A DNA stretch of 64,000 bases from Seonamhaeicola sediminis (GTDB taxonomy: Bacteria; Bacteroidota; Bacteroidia; Flavobacteriales; Flavobacteriaceae): positions 372,001 through 436,000 of the forward strand of contig NZ_SMZJ02000001.1 of assembly GCF_004358095.2 (NCBI RefSeq). Reading direction: 5' to 3'. The position numbers were made by a program, and so were the translations under genes. Of the stretch, positions 1-9,921 are shown in pieces (the stretch's first letter is position 1; the number at the start of each line of letters is the position of its first letter). The notes beneath the pieces were generated by a model, which saw only the letters and a list, made by a program, of their open reading frames with translations, was not told the origin of the DNA and made no database searches.

Positions 1-2348
1 TCTTTTACTGTGTTATCAGATGCAGGATAATTTGTTAAACTCGGTGATTTTTCTGGTTTTGGTCCTAAAATTATTCCGCCTTGTGCCACTAATTGTTCTA
101 ATTTGGTCAATAATTCTGGACGCATGGTTTTAAAAGGAGGTAACACCATGACTTTATAACTCATGCCATCTGGCAATACAAAACGTCCATCCTTAACAGA
201 AAGTCTATCTATAATTACTTCTGCGTTGATATAATCGTACGAATAGCCTTTTGGAATTTCTGGAATTCTACCTCCAGTCATAATAGGCGCATCTTCCCCA
301 ATAAAATAACAAACATCAGCTACGTATTTGCCTTGTTGTAACAAATGCTGACAACGGCGTAAATAATCAAAATACGTATCTGCTTGACTAAACCAAGTAT
401 TGTGACGGTTAAATTCTGTACCAAACCAAGCATTCATTCCTGGTTTTCTGTTATCATCTGGTTGTTGAATGTACAAATGCAGTACAAAATGATTGATACC
501 CTCAGTTAACGCCCAATCACCACGCTTTTTTAACATGGCTGGATGCCTTAAATAGGCTCTTCTTGATGAAGTAAATGCTTCTGCGGAAGTAATGGGTTTA
601 CCATAAGTATGTGCTGTAGAAGATGATGCTTTACATTCGATATTACCTAATGTGCCTTCATTCCAAAACTCGCCAGCAATTAAATCAGACTGTCCTCCAT
701 ACATCATAAATTCACTAGGAAACCCCCAATGCCCGTAATTTTCTAACCAAGTTTTTAAGTTGTGTTTGTTACTTGCTTTTTTAAGGCCTCCTACATATTC
801 ATAGGCCACATCATCTGCAATAGAACGACGTAAATCCCATAGAAAGCGTTCGGATAATTCCACACTTCCTACAATTCTACCAGAAAGTACTGGCAAAAAA
901 GGGACAGGGTCGTAACCGTATTTTTCCTTGAACTTTACTTCATAACCATCGGTCCAGTTTTGAGAGCCTTGTTCGTAGCTATCTGCCACAACATATTTAA
1001 AAGCAGATTTGCTTTCTTCGGGAATACGTTTTAAAAATTCACCTACAAAATTGTCGAAATGATACTGTGCCAAACCACTATTCATTTTATCGATTTCATA
1101 ACCTACACCCTGAGGAGCAGCTGGTGCATTTTTTGTTCCTGTTGGGGTCATTCCCATGCGCATAATCGTCCAATTCCCCTCTGGTGCATCCCAATTAAGA
1201 ACGCCGTTTTCATCCAATTTATCACTCAAATCGATAACTTCATTTGGGTTAACGGTAAAACTCTTGTCTTTAAGAGCTTCTTGTCTTCCAAAAATGTAAG
1301 TATCCCAATCAGGTTTTGGTGTAGAATGCATTTTACCCAATTGTTTCTCTATGTATTTATCTAGAACCGGTGCTTCAGAAATAGTAATTTCGGCAAAACC
1401 AAAGCCTGTATTTCTCTGGGTTATAAAGTTGCTACATTTTAGTACAAACTGCTTCGCTTTCTTTTCTGGAAGTATGGTAGCAAAATCTCCTGTTTCAATC
1501 GAAGCTACATTAGGTGTAATACGAAAACGGTCAAAATGAAATTCTTTGACTAATTTCTCTTTACCATCAATCACAGCAAATAAACTCATATTACATTTAA
1601 ACGCTCTACTTGGAATGATAGTTATAGAACGTGCTGTAATCGCTTCTGCAAGGTCAAAACTAATTTCTAAAGTTTTTCCCTTTTTTGGTTCAAAGCTGGT
1701 ATCTGCTTCCTTGTTGCCATCAGACAAAACACTTACATCAACGTCGTTCCAGTTAGCAGTAATTTTTGTGGGAATAAATTGTGTGCTTCGTTTTTCAACA
1801 TCTGAAGATTTGAACGCGAAGGTATGCGTATCTTGAAACTTTTCTTTTGGCTTCTTTAATGATAATGTTAACGCTTTACCTCCTGAAACCTTTATTTCAC
1901 TATAAGTTAAATAACGCATAGCTTTGGTATAATCTACCCAAGGACCACCACTTTGACTCCAACCAGGGCAATTGAAAATACCAATGTCTACACCAATACG
2001 TTTGCCCTCTACAACAGCGTGTACCATATGACTCCACCAATCTTCACTCAACATAGGCACTTTTCCATCTTTATGTGCCGGGTTTATATTACCAATTAAA
2101 GCGCCACCAATACCTGCTTTTTTCATGGCTTCTAAGTCTTTGGTGATTCCATCTTTTGATATATCATCATTAATCCAATACCAATAACACCAAATGGTAT
2201 TATCTTCTGTTGGTTTTACGAAACCAGATTTTATGATGTCGTAATTCTGTTCTGAAATTTGTTGACTCTTCGATTCATTGCACGAACATAGAAGGGTAAA
2301 TACAAGAAGTAACAACAATTTTGGTTGATAATATGATTTTTTTTTCAT
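1..2348 (-). CDS. GH106-type alpha-L-rhamnosidase, lipoprotein (3' end cut by window)
   Basis: The frame opens at an ATG at 2348 and runs off the window, giving about 782 residues of a family usually near 1,100. The N-terminus is a lipoprotein signal with a lipobox-like LCSC ending at Cys23, so the protein is probably membrane-anchored. It resembles the other GH106 proteins here: an early motif DGITKDLEAMKKAGIGGA, then ADSYEQGSQNWTD (about 456), WLENYGHWGFP (about 534) and TSAEAFTSS (about 589). The glutamates in these blocks are candidate catalytic residues by analogy with the family. It should release alpha-L-rhamnose from oligosaccharides. It is the last visible gene of the operon starting at 23.0 kb, 46 bp after the neighbouring GH106. 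The C-terminal sugar-binding part is not visible. Confidence 0.85.
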   Translation of the reverse strand, partial: MKKKSYYQPKLLLLLVFTLLCSCNESKSQQISEQNYDIIKSGFVKPTEDNTIWCYWYWINDDISKDGITKDLEAMKKAGIGGALIGNINPAHKDGKVPMLSEDWWSHMVHAVVEGKRIGVDIGIFNCPGWSQSGGPWVDYTKAMRYLTYSEIKVSGGKALTLSLKKPKEKFQDTHTFAFKSSDVEKRSTQFIPTKITANWNDVDVSVLSDGNKEADTSFEPKKGKTLEISFDLAEAITARSITIIPSRAFKCNMSLFAVIDGKEKLVKEFHFDRFRITPNVASIETGDFATILPEKKAKQFVLKCSNFITQRNTGFGFAEITISEAPVLDKYIEKQLGKMHSTPKPDWDTYIFGRQEALKDKSFTVNPNEVIDLSDKLDENGVLNWDAPEGNWTIMRMGMTPTGTKNAPAAPQGVGYEIDKMNSGLAQYHFDNFVGEFLKRIPEESKSAFKYVVADSYEQGSQNWTDGYEVKFKEKYGYDPVPFLPVLSGRIVGSVELSERFLWDLRRSIADDVAYEYVGGLKKASNKHNLKTWLENYGHWGFPSEFMMYGGQSDLIAGEFWNEGTLGNIECKASSSTAHTYGKPITSAEAFTSSRRAYLRHPAMLKKRGDWALTEGINHFVLHLYIQQPDDNRKPGMNAWFGTEFNRHNTWFSQADTYFDYLRRCQHLLQQGKYVADVCYFIGEDAPIMTGGRIPEIPKGYSYDYINAEVIIDRLSVKDGRFVLPDGMSYKVMVLPPFKTMRPELLTKLEQLVAQGGIILGPKPEKSPSLTNYPASDNTVK

Positions 2349-2394
2349 GAGTAAAGCTAGTTTTATATTTACTATTTGAACAGGTTTAGTTAAA

Positions 2395-5300
2395 TTATTT
2401 TATGATTATTTTCTTGGTTGTTTTTATTGTAATTGGACCAATTAAACCTGCTGGTAATAAGGTTTTATCTCGTCCGTAAAAATTTGTAATTGTAAACGTA
2501 GAACGTTGTTTTAAAGGCGCTGGCTCATTGTTTAAAAACCAATAAGGCATTACCTCAGCATTACGATCAAAGTTCGTTTCGTTAGGATATTGTTCATCTC
2601 CTATAAGCCGGTTGGTCCATTGGTTGGTCACTTCTAAACTTATGGTATTCTTACCCTTTTTTAACACTTCAGTTATATCCAATTCAAAAGGAGGCATCCA
2701 TAAAACGCCTAGGTCTGTTCCATTAATGACAACTTTGGCCGCAATGCTTATCTTTCCTAAATACAACATAAAACGTTGATTATTAATCAGTTGTTTATTA
2801 GAAAGCTTAAATTCATTTTCATAAATAGCCGTTCCTGAATAATATTTTATGCCTTCCACATCATGTTTAGACCAATCTATCAATTCACTAAATTTAAAAC
2901 TTTTTTCTTCTAATCTTAAACTCGGAAAGGTTACTGTCCAATCATTTTCAAAAGCTAAAGCTATACTTTCTGTTTCCTTTTCTTCCTGTAGCTTATTATT
3001 CACTGTTAAGGAATATGACGCTTTTGCTATTTTATCAATATTAGTAACACCAGACACACCTTTTGATGAAGATCTAAAGATTACGAATACCGACTCTTCT
3101 CCTTCCAAATTAATCCATACTTTTGTTTTTCCATCCTCATGAATAAACTGAGCAGTCTTCACCACTTCACCATTCATAGGGTTCCACAATTCTGGAATCT
3201 TCCCATTCACATTAAAACTACATTCAAAGCGTTGTTTTGACGAATCTGGATTAAAGAAGAAGTAAATATCTAAATTGGCATCAGCACGGTGGATAAATGG
3301 AATATCTTCGCGCCCTTTAATACTAAAGTCAGAACTGATACTTTCTTGTTCCATCATTTGCTGCCAAGCAAAACCAGCATAGACATTAGGTAAAGCGGTA
3401 AGCGAGGCTAAGGTTTGTGCAAACAAGGCTTTTTGCTCAGCTGTATGCAAGTAGCCCGCCGCTTGCTGAGGCATTTCTCCTATCACAGGTACACCCGCCT
3501 GGGCTATTTCGTAAATACGCTGTAAGCTTTTCAAGCTGAGTACTTTGCTGTTTTTAAGCACCAAAGCCTTGTACGTGGTGCCTTCGGGCAATACCATCGT
3601 TTTATTTTTAAGGCTGACACGGTTGATCAACACATCCGCATTGCTACAATCGAAATTGGTTCCTGCAGGAATGGTTGGTTCAAAATCCTTGCGCAAATAT
3701 ACCGAGTTAGGTGATCCGTCGCCTACAAACACCAAGAAATCAGACACTGGCACGCCCTGACGCAACAAATACTGTCCGCGCATCATATAGCTAAACCACG
3801 CAGTACCTGCATTATCCCACCACGGCTGCACACGGTCGAAGTGAAAACCCCAACGCCCCATCGTCATACCAGGTGCCACATTAGGGTTGGCTTGGTGGGT
3901 AAAACGGTGAAACATAAACTCGTTGATACCATAGACCCACGCTAAATCACCCGAGGTCTTGGCCAATGCAGGGTGCCCTTTCCAGTTAATCTGCGGGTTA
4001 GAGGTAAAAGACTCTGCCGAGGTCACCTTTTTACCATAAATATGTGAAGCAGACACGGCCGATTGCACCATGGTCATTTCGCGCCCCATCCAAAATTCAC
4101 CCATATTAATATCGGCTTTCGCACCTACATCCAAATCATTCACAGGGCCAAATCCGTAAGGTTCTATGTAACTCTGAATGCCATCTTCCCTACACAGCTC
4201 AGCAAAATAGCCAAAGTAGTTTTCGGTCATCAAGTCACAGTTAAACTGGCGCACATCCCACAGCACAGCATTAGACACTTCAGGACTCTCCACAAAGCGT
4301 CCCGCATAAAGCGGCAAAAAGTCAATGATATCATAGCCATACTTTTCCTTAAACAGTTGCTCATAGTCATCGGTCCAGTTTTGCCCACCCATTTCGTAGC
4401 TATCGATCTCTGAGTACTGCATCGCATTAGGGGCCAAAGCTTTGGTATTTTCTACCACCTTTTTCACAAAAGCATCATAGTGCTTTTTCAAGGCAGGACG
4501 GTTAAATTTATCACACTCCAAACCACGACCAGAATCTGATGCTGGGTTATTGTAAGCTCCTGTAGAAGTGTATCCAAAACGTAAAATGGTCCAGTCGCCC
4601 TCGGGCAAAGTGGTCTTCAATGTGCCATCGGCTTGTAAGTACTCACTTAAGTCAAGAACTTGCTCTGGATTGATAATCATATCCGCTGAGGGCTGACCGA
4701 TAGGTGTCATTTTCACATCTTCAGTGCGTCCCATACTGATGCGCCCCATCACATTATGGATGCTTTGCGTAGCAGAGAGTTTAGCCTCTTGAAATGACAT
4801 GGTTTGGTTAAAGGTAATTTTAAAATATTTAGCTGTTACGGGCTCAAAACTATCATTGATGGTCCACTCTCGTTTTCCCGTACGAACGGTATATAAATCA
4901 CGTACATCTGTAAAATCAATACCATTATCAGACACTTGTAGAGTGGCTATGGGGTCACGCTGATTACATACGATGAGTACCGAACGAATGGTTTTGGCTT
5001 TAGGATAAGCATACATGAGCCAAGGTAAATCTTTCTCTTTCTTTGAAAGCACCTCACGTCCATCCAATTGATTATCTGTTAATATTTCAGTCTTCAATTG
5101 AGGATTTGAAGAGCTAATGACGGGCTGATTTTTCAGATCGTCCAATTCTGAAGCAAAAGCAGGATAAGCCAATACGGCAATATCTTTATACAAATCATTG
5201 CGCTTGGTAGGCTGCGGTAGTTGCACATCAATATCGCCTCCTTTCACTTGTAACTCATTCCAAACTACCATCTTCATACTTTGCTCAGGGCTAATCCAAG

Positions 5301-5670
5301 GACCTCCACTTGATGACCACCCATCACAGTTATGCACACCAAAACTCAAACCCAAACGTTCACATTCTGCAGCAGCATGCTTTAGCATTTCGTGGTGTTC
5401 GGGACTGGCGTATTTTATTTTTCCATCTGGGATTTTTTGGTCGATATTAAATAATAAAACACCTCCAATGCCCACACGTTGCATGGCTTCCAAATCTTTG
5501 GTGAGTCCTTCTTTGGTCATATTGCCATCTATAGCATGCATCCAAGTACGCGGTTTCACTGATGCAGGTGGGTTTTTAAAGTTTTGCTCTAGTTCGGTTG
5601 ATTCTGTTTGACCTGAAGTTACAAGACAAAAAATTATAGACAAACTAATTAGTAAAATGTATTTTCTCAT
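2395..5670 (-). CDS. GH106-type alpha-L-rhamnosidase
   Basis: Product of about 1,091 residues, full length for GH106. I start at the ATG at 5670; the frame can be extended to a TTG at 5679, but the ATG directly begins the signal peptide MRKYILLISLSIIFCLVTSG. The family block MTKEGLTKDLEAMQRVGIGG is near the N-terminus. EIDSYEMGGQNWTDDY (about 420), YIEPYGFGP (about 500) and TSAESFTS (about 550) hold the likely active-site acids. The C-terminus has a GH2-like sugar-binding beta-sandwich (GVLWMPPFELDITEVLKKG). Likely role: periplasmic or surface exo-acting alpha-L-rhamnosidase. It starts 11 bp after the sulfatase stop, so it is probably cotranscribed. The central part is less AT-rich than its flanks. 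Confidence 0.9.
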   Translation of the reverse strand: MRKYILLISLSIIFCLVTSGQTESTELEQNFKNPPASVKPRTWMHAIDGNMTKEGLTKDLEAMQRVGIGGVLLFNIDQKIPDGKIKYASPEHHEMLKHAAAECERLGLSFGVHNCDGWSSSGGPWISPEQSMKMVVWNELQVKGGDIDVQLPQPTKRNDLYKDIAVLAYPAFASELDDLKNQPVISSSNPQLKTEILTDNQLDGREVLSKKEKDLPWLMYAYPKAKTIRSVLIVCNQRDPIATLQVSDNGIDFTDVRDLYTVRTGKREWTINDSFEPVTAKYFKITFNQTMSFQEAKLSATQSIHNVMGRISMGRTEDVKMTPIGQPSADMIINPEQVLDLSEYLQADGTLKTTLPEGDWTILRFGYTSTGAYNNPASDSGRGLECDKFNRPALKKHYDAFVKKVVENTKALAPNAMQYSEIDSYEMGGQNWTDDYEQLFKEKYGYDIIDFLPLYAGRFVESPEVSNAVLWDVRQFNCDLMTENYFGYFAELCREDGIQSYIEPYGFGPVNDLDVGAKADINMGEFWMGREMTMVQSAVSASHIYGKKVTSAESFTSNPQINWKGHPALAKTSGDLAWVYGINEFMFHRFTHQANPNVAPGMTMGRWGFHFDRVQPWWDNAGTAWFSYMMRGQYLLRQGVPVSDFLVFVGDGSPNSVYLRKDFEPTIPAGTNFDCSNADVLINRVSLKNKTMVLPEGTTYKALVLKNSKVLSLKSLQRIYEIAQAGVPVIGEMPQQAAGYLHTAEQKALFAQTLASLTALPNVYAGFAWQQMMEQESISSDFSIKGREDIPFIHRADANLDIYFFFNPDSSKQRFECSFNVNGKIPELWNPMNGEVVKTAQFIHEDGKTKVWINLEGEESVFVIFRSSSKGVSGVTNIDKIAKASYSLTVNNKLQEEKETESIALAFENDWTVTFPSLRLEEKSFKFSELIDWSKHDVEGIKYYSGTAIYENEFKLSNKQLINNQRFMLYLGKISIAAKVVINGTDLGVLWMPPFELDITEVLKKGKNTISLEVTNQWTNRLIGDEQYPNETNFDRNAEVMPYWFLNNEPAPLKQRSTFTITNFYGRDKTLLPAGLIGPITIKTTKKIIIK

Positions 5671-5681
5671 ATTTAACAATT

Positions 5682-7118
5682 CTATTTTTTTTTCGTTTTG
5701 TTTCCCCCGGCAGCATTGTATGCTCTGTGTCCTGTTGAATTTTCTCCAAGTACAACATGATGTTTCTTAGGTACCTGCTGTTTATGTAAAGCTATTTGTT
5801 CTTTATATATGGGGTTGTTTATTTGGTTATACCATTCTTTAGGATCATCTGCATGGTCGTAAAACTCTTCAGTACCATTATTATAGTTTATATACCGGTA
5901 CTGTTCTGATACTATAGCATAATTACCCGGACCAAAACTTGTTCGGGCATAATGTGACCAATTTGCGTAGGGGTTTCTAAGTAAGGGTACTAAAGAATTC
6001 CCTTCATGTAGAGCATCAGAATCAAGCCCTGTAAGAGCTAGTAAAGTAGGGTAAATATCTATAAGCTCAACCGGTTTTGTGCATTTACCTGGTTCAATTT
6101 CAGGACCAGCAATTATAAGAGGTATTTTGGTTCCATCTTCCCAAATGCTCCGTTTGGCGTAGCGTTCCTTTTCACCCAAATGAAATCCGTGGTCGCTATA
6201 CAAAACAATATAGGTGTTGCTTGTATAACCTCCAGCCTCAATGGCATCCAACACCTTACCTACTTGAGCATCAATAAAGCTTACACAGGCTAAATACGAT
6301 TGCACTAGTGGTTTCCATTCATTATTTTCAAGTGACCATTGGTAGGTAGGAGCCACATGCTTTTTTCGAGTAAGATCAATTCCATATTGAGGGATATCAT
6401 CTAAATCGTTTTGAATGGTTGCAGGTAATTGAAGGGTTTCGATGGGATACATATCAAACCATTTCTGTGGAGCATACTGAGGCACATGAGGCCTGAAAAA
6501 CCCAATACCTAACCACAAAGCTCTGTTGTGTTGCTGCTGAAGTTGTTCTACCGCCCAATTGGCTATTTTATAATCGGGCATTTGTTCATCACTATCAGGA
6601 AAAACACCCCAATCCCAGAGCTTATGTCCCGAAAACGCAGTCAATTTTTCTTTAGGATAAGGACCAAATCCACCAAAGTTACCGCCATAATTTGGAACAT
6701 ATTTTTCATTTATTCCACCTGCATTATGAAACAATTTCCCGGCTCCTGTTACAAAATATCCTTCCTCCTGAAACCTTTGTGGCATTAGTTGGTTCTTTCT
6801 AGCTACCTCCGACTCTGCAAGGTCGGGATTTAAAAAATATATTCCGCTTGTACTTGGGTACAAAGAGGTCATCATGCTTGCTCTTGACGGATTGCAAACT
6901 GGGGACTGACAGTGTGCATTGGTAAAAAGCATTCCTTGAGCAGCCAGCTTATCTATATTTGGTGTTTTTACTTGCGGATGTCCGCCTAAACATCCTACCC
7001 AGTCATTTAAGTCGTCAATTGATATAAGAATAACATTTGGTTTTTTATGGTCTTGAGCCATCACACTAAATGCAACCATTAAAAAACAAATAATAAATAC
7101 TGACTTTTTACTTTGCAT
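5682..7118 (-). CDS. S1 family sulfatase, iduronate-2-sulfatase-like (probably S1_7)
   Basis: A 478-residue formylglycine-dependent sulfatase with signal peptide MQSKKSVFIICFLMVAFSVMAQ. The metal-binding start block is NVILISIDDLNDW, and the maturation motif C75-N-P-S-R79 supplies the Cys converted to formylglycine. Later metal and substrate blocks are GIGFFRPHVP and YSDHGFHLGEKERYAKRS. The opening DDLNDWVGCLGGHPQ style is that of the iduronate-2-sulfatase-like subgroup, often called S1_7; the subfamily is my inference. It should remove a sulfate ester from rhamnose or a uronic acid on an oligosaccharide. Its ATG overlaps the end of the upstream GH78 gene by 11 bp, implying translational coupling. 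No sulfatase-maturating enzyme lies in the window. Confidence 0.92.
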   Translation of the reverse strand: MQSKKSVFIICFLMVAFSVMAQDHKKPNVILISIDDLNDWVGCLGGHPQVKTPNIDKLAAQGMLFTNAHCQSPVCNPSRASMMTSLYPSTSGIYFLNPDLAESEVARKNQLMPQRFQEEGYFVTGAGKLFHNAGGINEKYVPNYGGNFGGFGPYPKEKLTAFSGHKLWDWGVFPDSDEQMPDYKIANWAVEQLQQQHNRALWLGIGFFRPHVPQYAPQKWFDMYPIETLQLPATIQNDLDDIPQYGIDLTRKKHVAPTYQWSLENNEWKPLVQSYLACVSFIDAQVGKVLDAIEAGGYTSNTYIVLYSDHGFHLGEKERYAKRSIWEDGTKIPLIIAGPEIEPGKCTKPVELIDIYPTLLALTGLDSDALHEGNSLVPLLRNPYANWSHYARTSFGPGNYAIVSEQYRYINYNNGTEEFYDHADDPKEWYNQINNPIYKEQIALHKQQVPKKHHVVLGENSTGHRAYNAAGGNKTKKK

Positions 7119-9858
7119 TTTTATATATTAATTGATAAGTACCACTATCTATGTTATCCCAAATTAAGGTATCCCCGTCTATCTCGAACTTTGTGCTTTT
7201 TCCATTAAGTGTTACATCTAGCAAATTTTTACTAAACTTTGGGATTTTGATTTTAGCACTTGTATTTGGTGGTATACTAATATTGTAAATAAAACTATCA
7301 CCTACAAACTTCCACAACGACTCAATCTTACCAAATTGAGATAGATAACTCCCTGAAGCTTCATTCAATTTTAAGTGAGGCATAGGCGCAAATAAAATCT
7401 TTTTATAGCCTGCTTCTAAAGGTGAAATTCCTGCAATGCGCTCGTACATCCATTGCCCAATGGCGCCATAAGCGTAATGATTAAACGATAAAGCTCTATT
7501 GGCAAAACCTTTATCGTGAGTATATCCATCCCAACGTTCCCACATGGTGGTAGCGCCCTGATTGATGCTATAAAACCAAGAGGGATAAGTTTCTTTGAAT
7601 AAAATTTCAAACAATTTATCGGTATGACCTGTTTTATCTAAAACTGGCGCTAATAAAGGCGTGCCTATAAATCCTGTTCTTAGATGATTATCGGTAGCTT
7701 CTATTTCTTTTAGCAAATAGTGTATAGCCTTATCTGCTGTTTCTTGTGACAAAATATCAAACCCTAAAGCTAGTAAATAGCCTGTTTGTGTTGGTGTGTA
7801 AGGTTGTTTTATCTGACCTTCATTATTGAAGTATTCGTTTTCAAAAGCCCTAGAAATTGAGTCTAAAAGTTGCTCGTAATACTTTTTATCTTCTTTGAAA
7901 CCTAGAATCTCAGCAGCTCTCATTGTTAGTTTAACAGACCGCGCGTAAAAGGCCGTAGAAATTAATGTATTTGGCGTATCGCCTCTTCTATCATCTTTTT
8001 GTTGGGAATAGGGTTGTAACCAATCACCTACTGTAGACATGTGACTGATGTAATTTGTAGCTTCAGAAGTATGATAATCACACCAACGTTTCATCATCGT
8101 ATAATTATCTTCTAAAACGCCTTTATCACCTGTTCTAAAATACAATTCCCAAGGTACAATGGCACAGGCATCAGACCACCCTGCTTGTGCAAATTTTCCT
8201 GTAAAATTTGGAACAACAACAGGTATACCTCCATTGGCAAATTGCTCTTCTCTCATACTTGTTAACCAAGCTGACCAAAACGCATGAGTCTCTGATAAAT
8301 AAAGTGAAGTTGGTATAAATACCTGTGCATCTCCTGTCCAACCCAAACGTTCACTACGTTGTGGACAATCTAAAGGCACATCAAAAAAATTGCCTCTCAA
8401 TCCCCATTGAATGTTGCTATGCAATTGGTTGAGTTTAGCATGAGAGGACTGAAACTCACCTTCCATTTCAAAATCGGAATACTGTACAACTCCTGTTACC
8501 CAAGCTTTTTTTGGTTTGAAAGCTGAATTGAATCCACTTAGTTCTACATAACGAAACCCGTGAAAGGTAAATGTGGGTTGCCAAGTAACTACTTTATCTT
8601 CTTTTGAGATGTAATAATCTATTGATTTTGCAGAACCTAAGTTCTTAGTAAATAATGCACCTTTTGAATCCAACATTTCACCATGCCGAAGTTTGATAGT
8701 ATCTCCTTTTTTAACTGGAAGATTTAAACGAACTACGCCTACCATATTTTGTCCAAAATCGAATAACACTTTATCATCCTCTTGCTGCACAATTTCAACA
8801 GGCTGTAACTCCATTTTATTTTTTAAGGTAGCGTGTTTTTTAGGAAACAGTTGAGTTTTCGGATTTATATCTTCGGTTTCAACAGTTTCCCAAGTACTGT
8901 CATCAAATTGAGGTTGACTCCAATTTGGCATTTCAAAATTCGCATCATACACTTCGCCATCATATAAACCTGCAGTTCTAATTGGTCCTTTTCTAGTAGC
9001 TTTCCAGTTTTCATCTGTAATGATGGATTTTACATTGCCTTTTATATCCTCAATTTCTAACTGGCAAATTAATTGAGGGGGCGCAATTACAGTATCCCAT
9101 CTTCTTGTAGGTCCAAATCTCCCTGAATACCAACCTTCAGCAAGCATAATCCCTATAGTATTTTTATCCTTTTGTAAATTTTTAGTAACATCGTAGGTTA
9201 GCGTTTCAATGCGTTTATGATAGGGGGTCCAACCTGGAGTTAATACATCATTTCCAATTTTTTGTCCATTAATTTGTGCTTGAAACACGCCTTTTGAAGT
9301 AATATACAATCGTGCTTTTTTTACTTCAGCATCTAATTTAAAATCGTTTCTTAAATATTGTGGTCTGAATAATCGTGTGCCATATTGTGTAGTATCCCAT
9401 TCTTCTGGGTCTGGAATTTTTATCCATTTGGCTTTCCAATCAGAATTGAATAATAAGCCCATTTCGATTTGGGCTATTTCACTCCAATTTGATGGATTGT
9501 CGTTTTCATCCCAATATTGAACTTGCCAAAATACGTTTTGTCTTGATTTTAAAGGTTTTCCTTCGTATTTTACAAAAGTAGATTGATTTGAGGTGACCTT
9601 ACCTGAATTCCAAATATCTGGTTGATTTGGTAACAATTCAGGTTTTGAAGCTACAGCAATTTTGTATGCTGTTTGCTTTTTAACGTTTTGGGATAATTTC
9701 CACGAAAATGAAGGTGTAGCATCATAAAAACCTAAAGGATTTTGGAACCCTTCAGAAACTCGCAATTGCTCTGGAACTTGAACTGTATTTTTTAGTGTTC
9801 CATTACAGCTTAAGAGCAGACATTGCAAAAGTGCTATGCATATGATGTTAGTTCTCAT
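7108..9858 (-). CDS. GH78 alpha-L-rhamnosidase, lipoprotein
   Basis: A 916-residue protein starting at ATG 9858 with lipoprotein signal MRTNIICIALLQCLLLSC. The layout is the usual GH78 one: N-terminal beta-sandwich domains, the Bac_rhamnosid_N-like block (FQAQINGQKIGNDVLTPGWT), an (alpha/alpha)6 catalytic barrel and a C-terminal beta-sandwich. The signature DCPQRSERLGWTGD is near residue 498 and carries the acidic residues used as general acid and sugar binders in characterised GH78 enzymes. It should release terminal alpha-L-rhamnose. It has the most canonical GH78 signature of the six GH78-type proteins here. It overlaps the sulfatase downstream and follows GH88 by 63 bp. Confidence 0.92.
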   Translation of the reverse strand: MRTNIICIALLQCLLLSCNGTLKNTVQVPEQLRVSEGFQNPLGFYDATPSFSWKLSQNVKKQTAYKIAVASKPELLPNQPDIWNSGKVTSNQSTFVKYEGKPLKSRQNVFWQVQYWDENDNPSNWSEIAQIEMGLLFNSDWKAKWIKIPDPEEWDTTQYGTRLFRPQYLRNDFKLDAEVKKARLYITSKGVFQAQINGQKIGNDVLTPGWTPYHKRIETLTYDVTKNLQKDKNTIGIMLAEGWYSGRFGPTRRWDTVIAPPQLICQLEIEDIKGNVKSIITDENWKATRKGPIRTAGLYDGEVYDANFEMPNWSQPQFDDSTWETVETEDINPKTQLFPKKHATLKNKMELQPVEIVQQEDDKVLFDFGQNMVGVVRLNLPVKKGDTIKLRHGEMLDSKGALFTKNLGSAKSIDYYISKEDKVVTWQPTFTFHGFRYVELSGFNSAFKPKKAWVTGVVQYSDFEMEGEFQSSHAKLNQLHSNIQWGLRGNFFDVPLDCPQRSERLGWTGDAQVFIPTSLYLSETHAFWSAWLTSMREEQFANGGIPVVVPNFTGKFAQAGWSDACAIVPWELYFRTGDKGVLEDNYTMMKRWCDYHTSEATNYISHMSTVGDWLQPYSQQKDDRRGDTPNTLISTAFYARSVKLTMRAAEILGFKEDKKYYEQLLDSISRAFENEYFNNEGQIKQPYTPTQTGYLLALGFDILSQETADKAIHYLLKEIEATDNHLRTGFIGTPLLAPVLDKTGHTDKLFEILFKETYPSWFYSINQGATTMWERWDGYTHDKGFANRALSFNHYAYGAIGQWMYERIAGISPLEAGYKKILFAPMPHLKLNEASGSYLSQFGKIESLWKFVGDSFIYNISIPPNTSAKIKIPKFSKNLLDVTLNGKSTKFEIDGDTLIWDNIDSGTYQLIYKNAK

Positions 9859-9921
9859 AGATTTGATGTGCTATTATATTTTAAAATTTCATAATTCTTG
9901 AATACTTTAATACTTTCAATT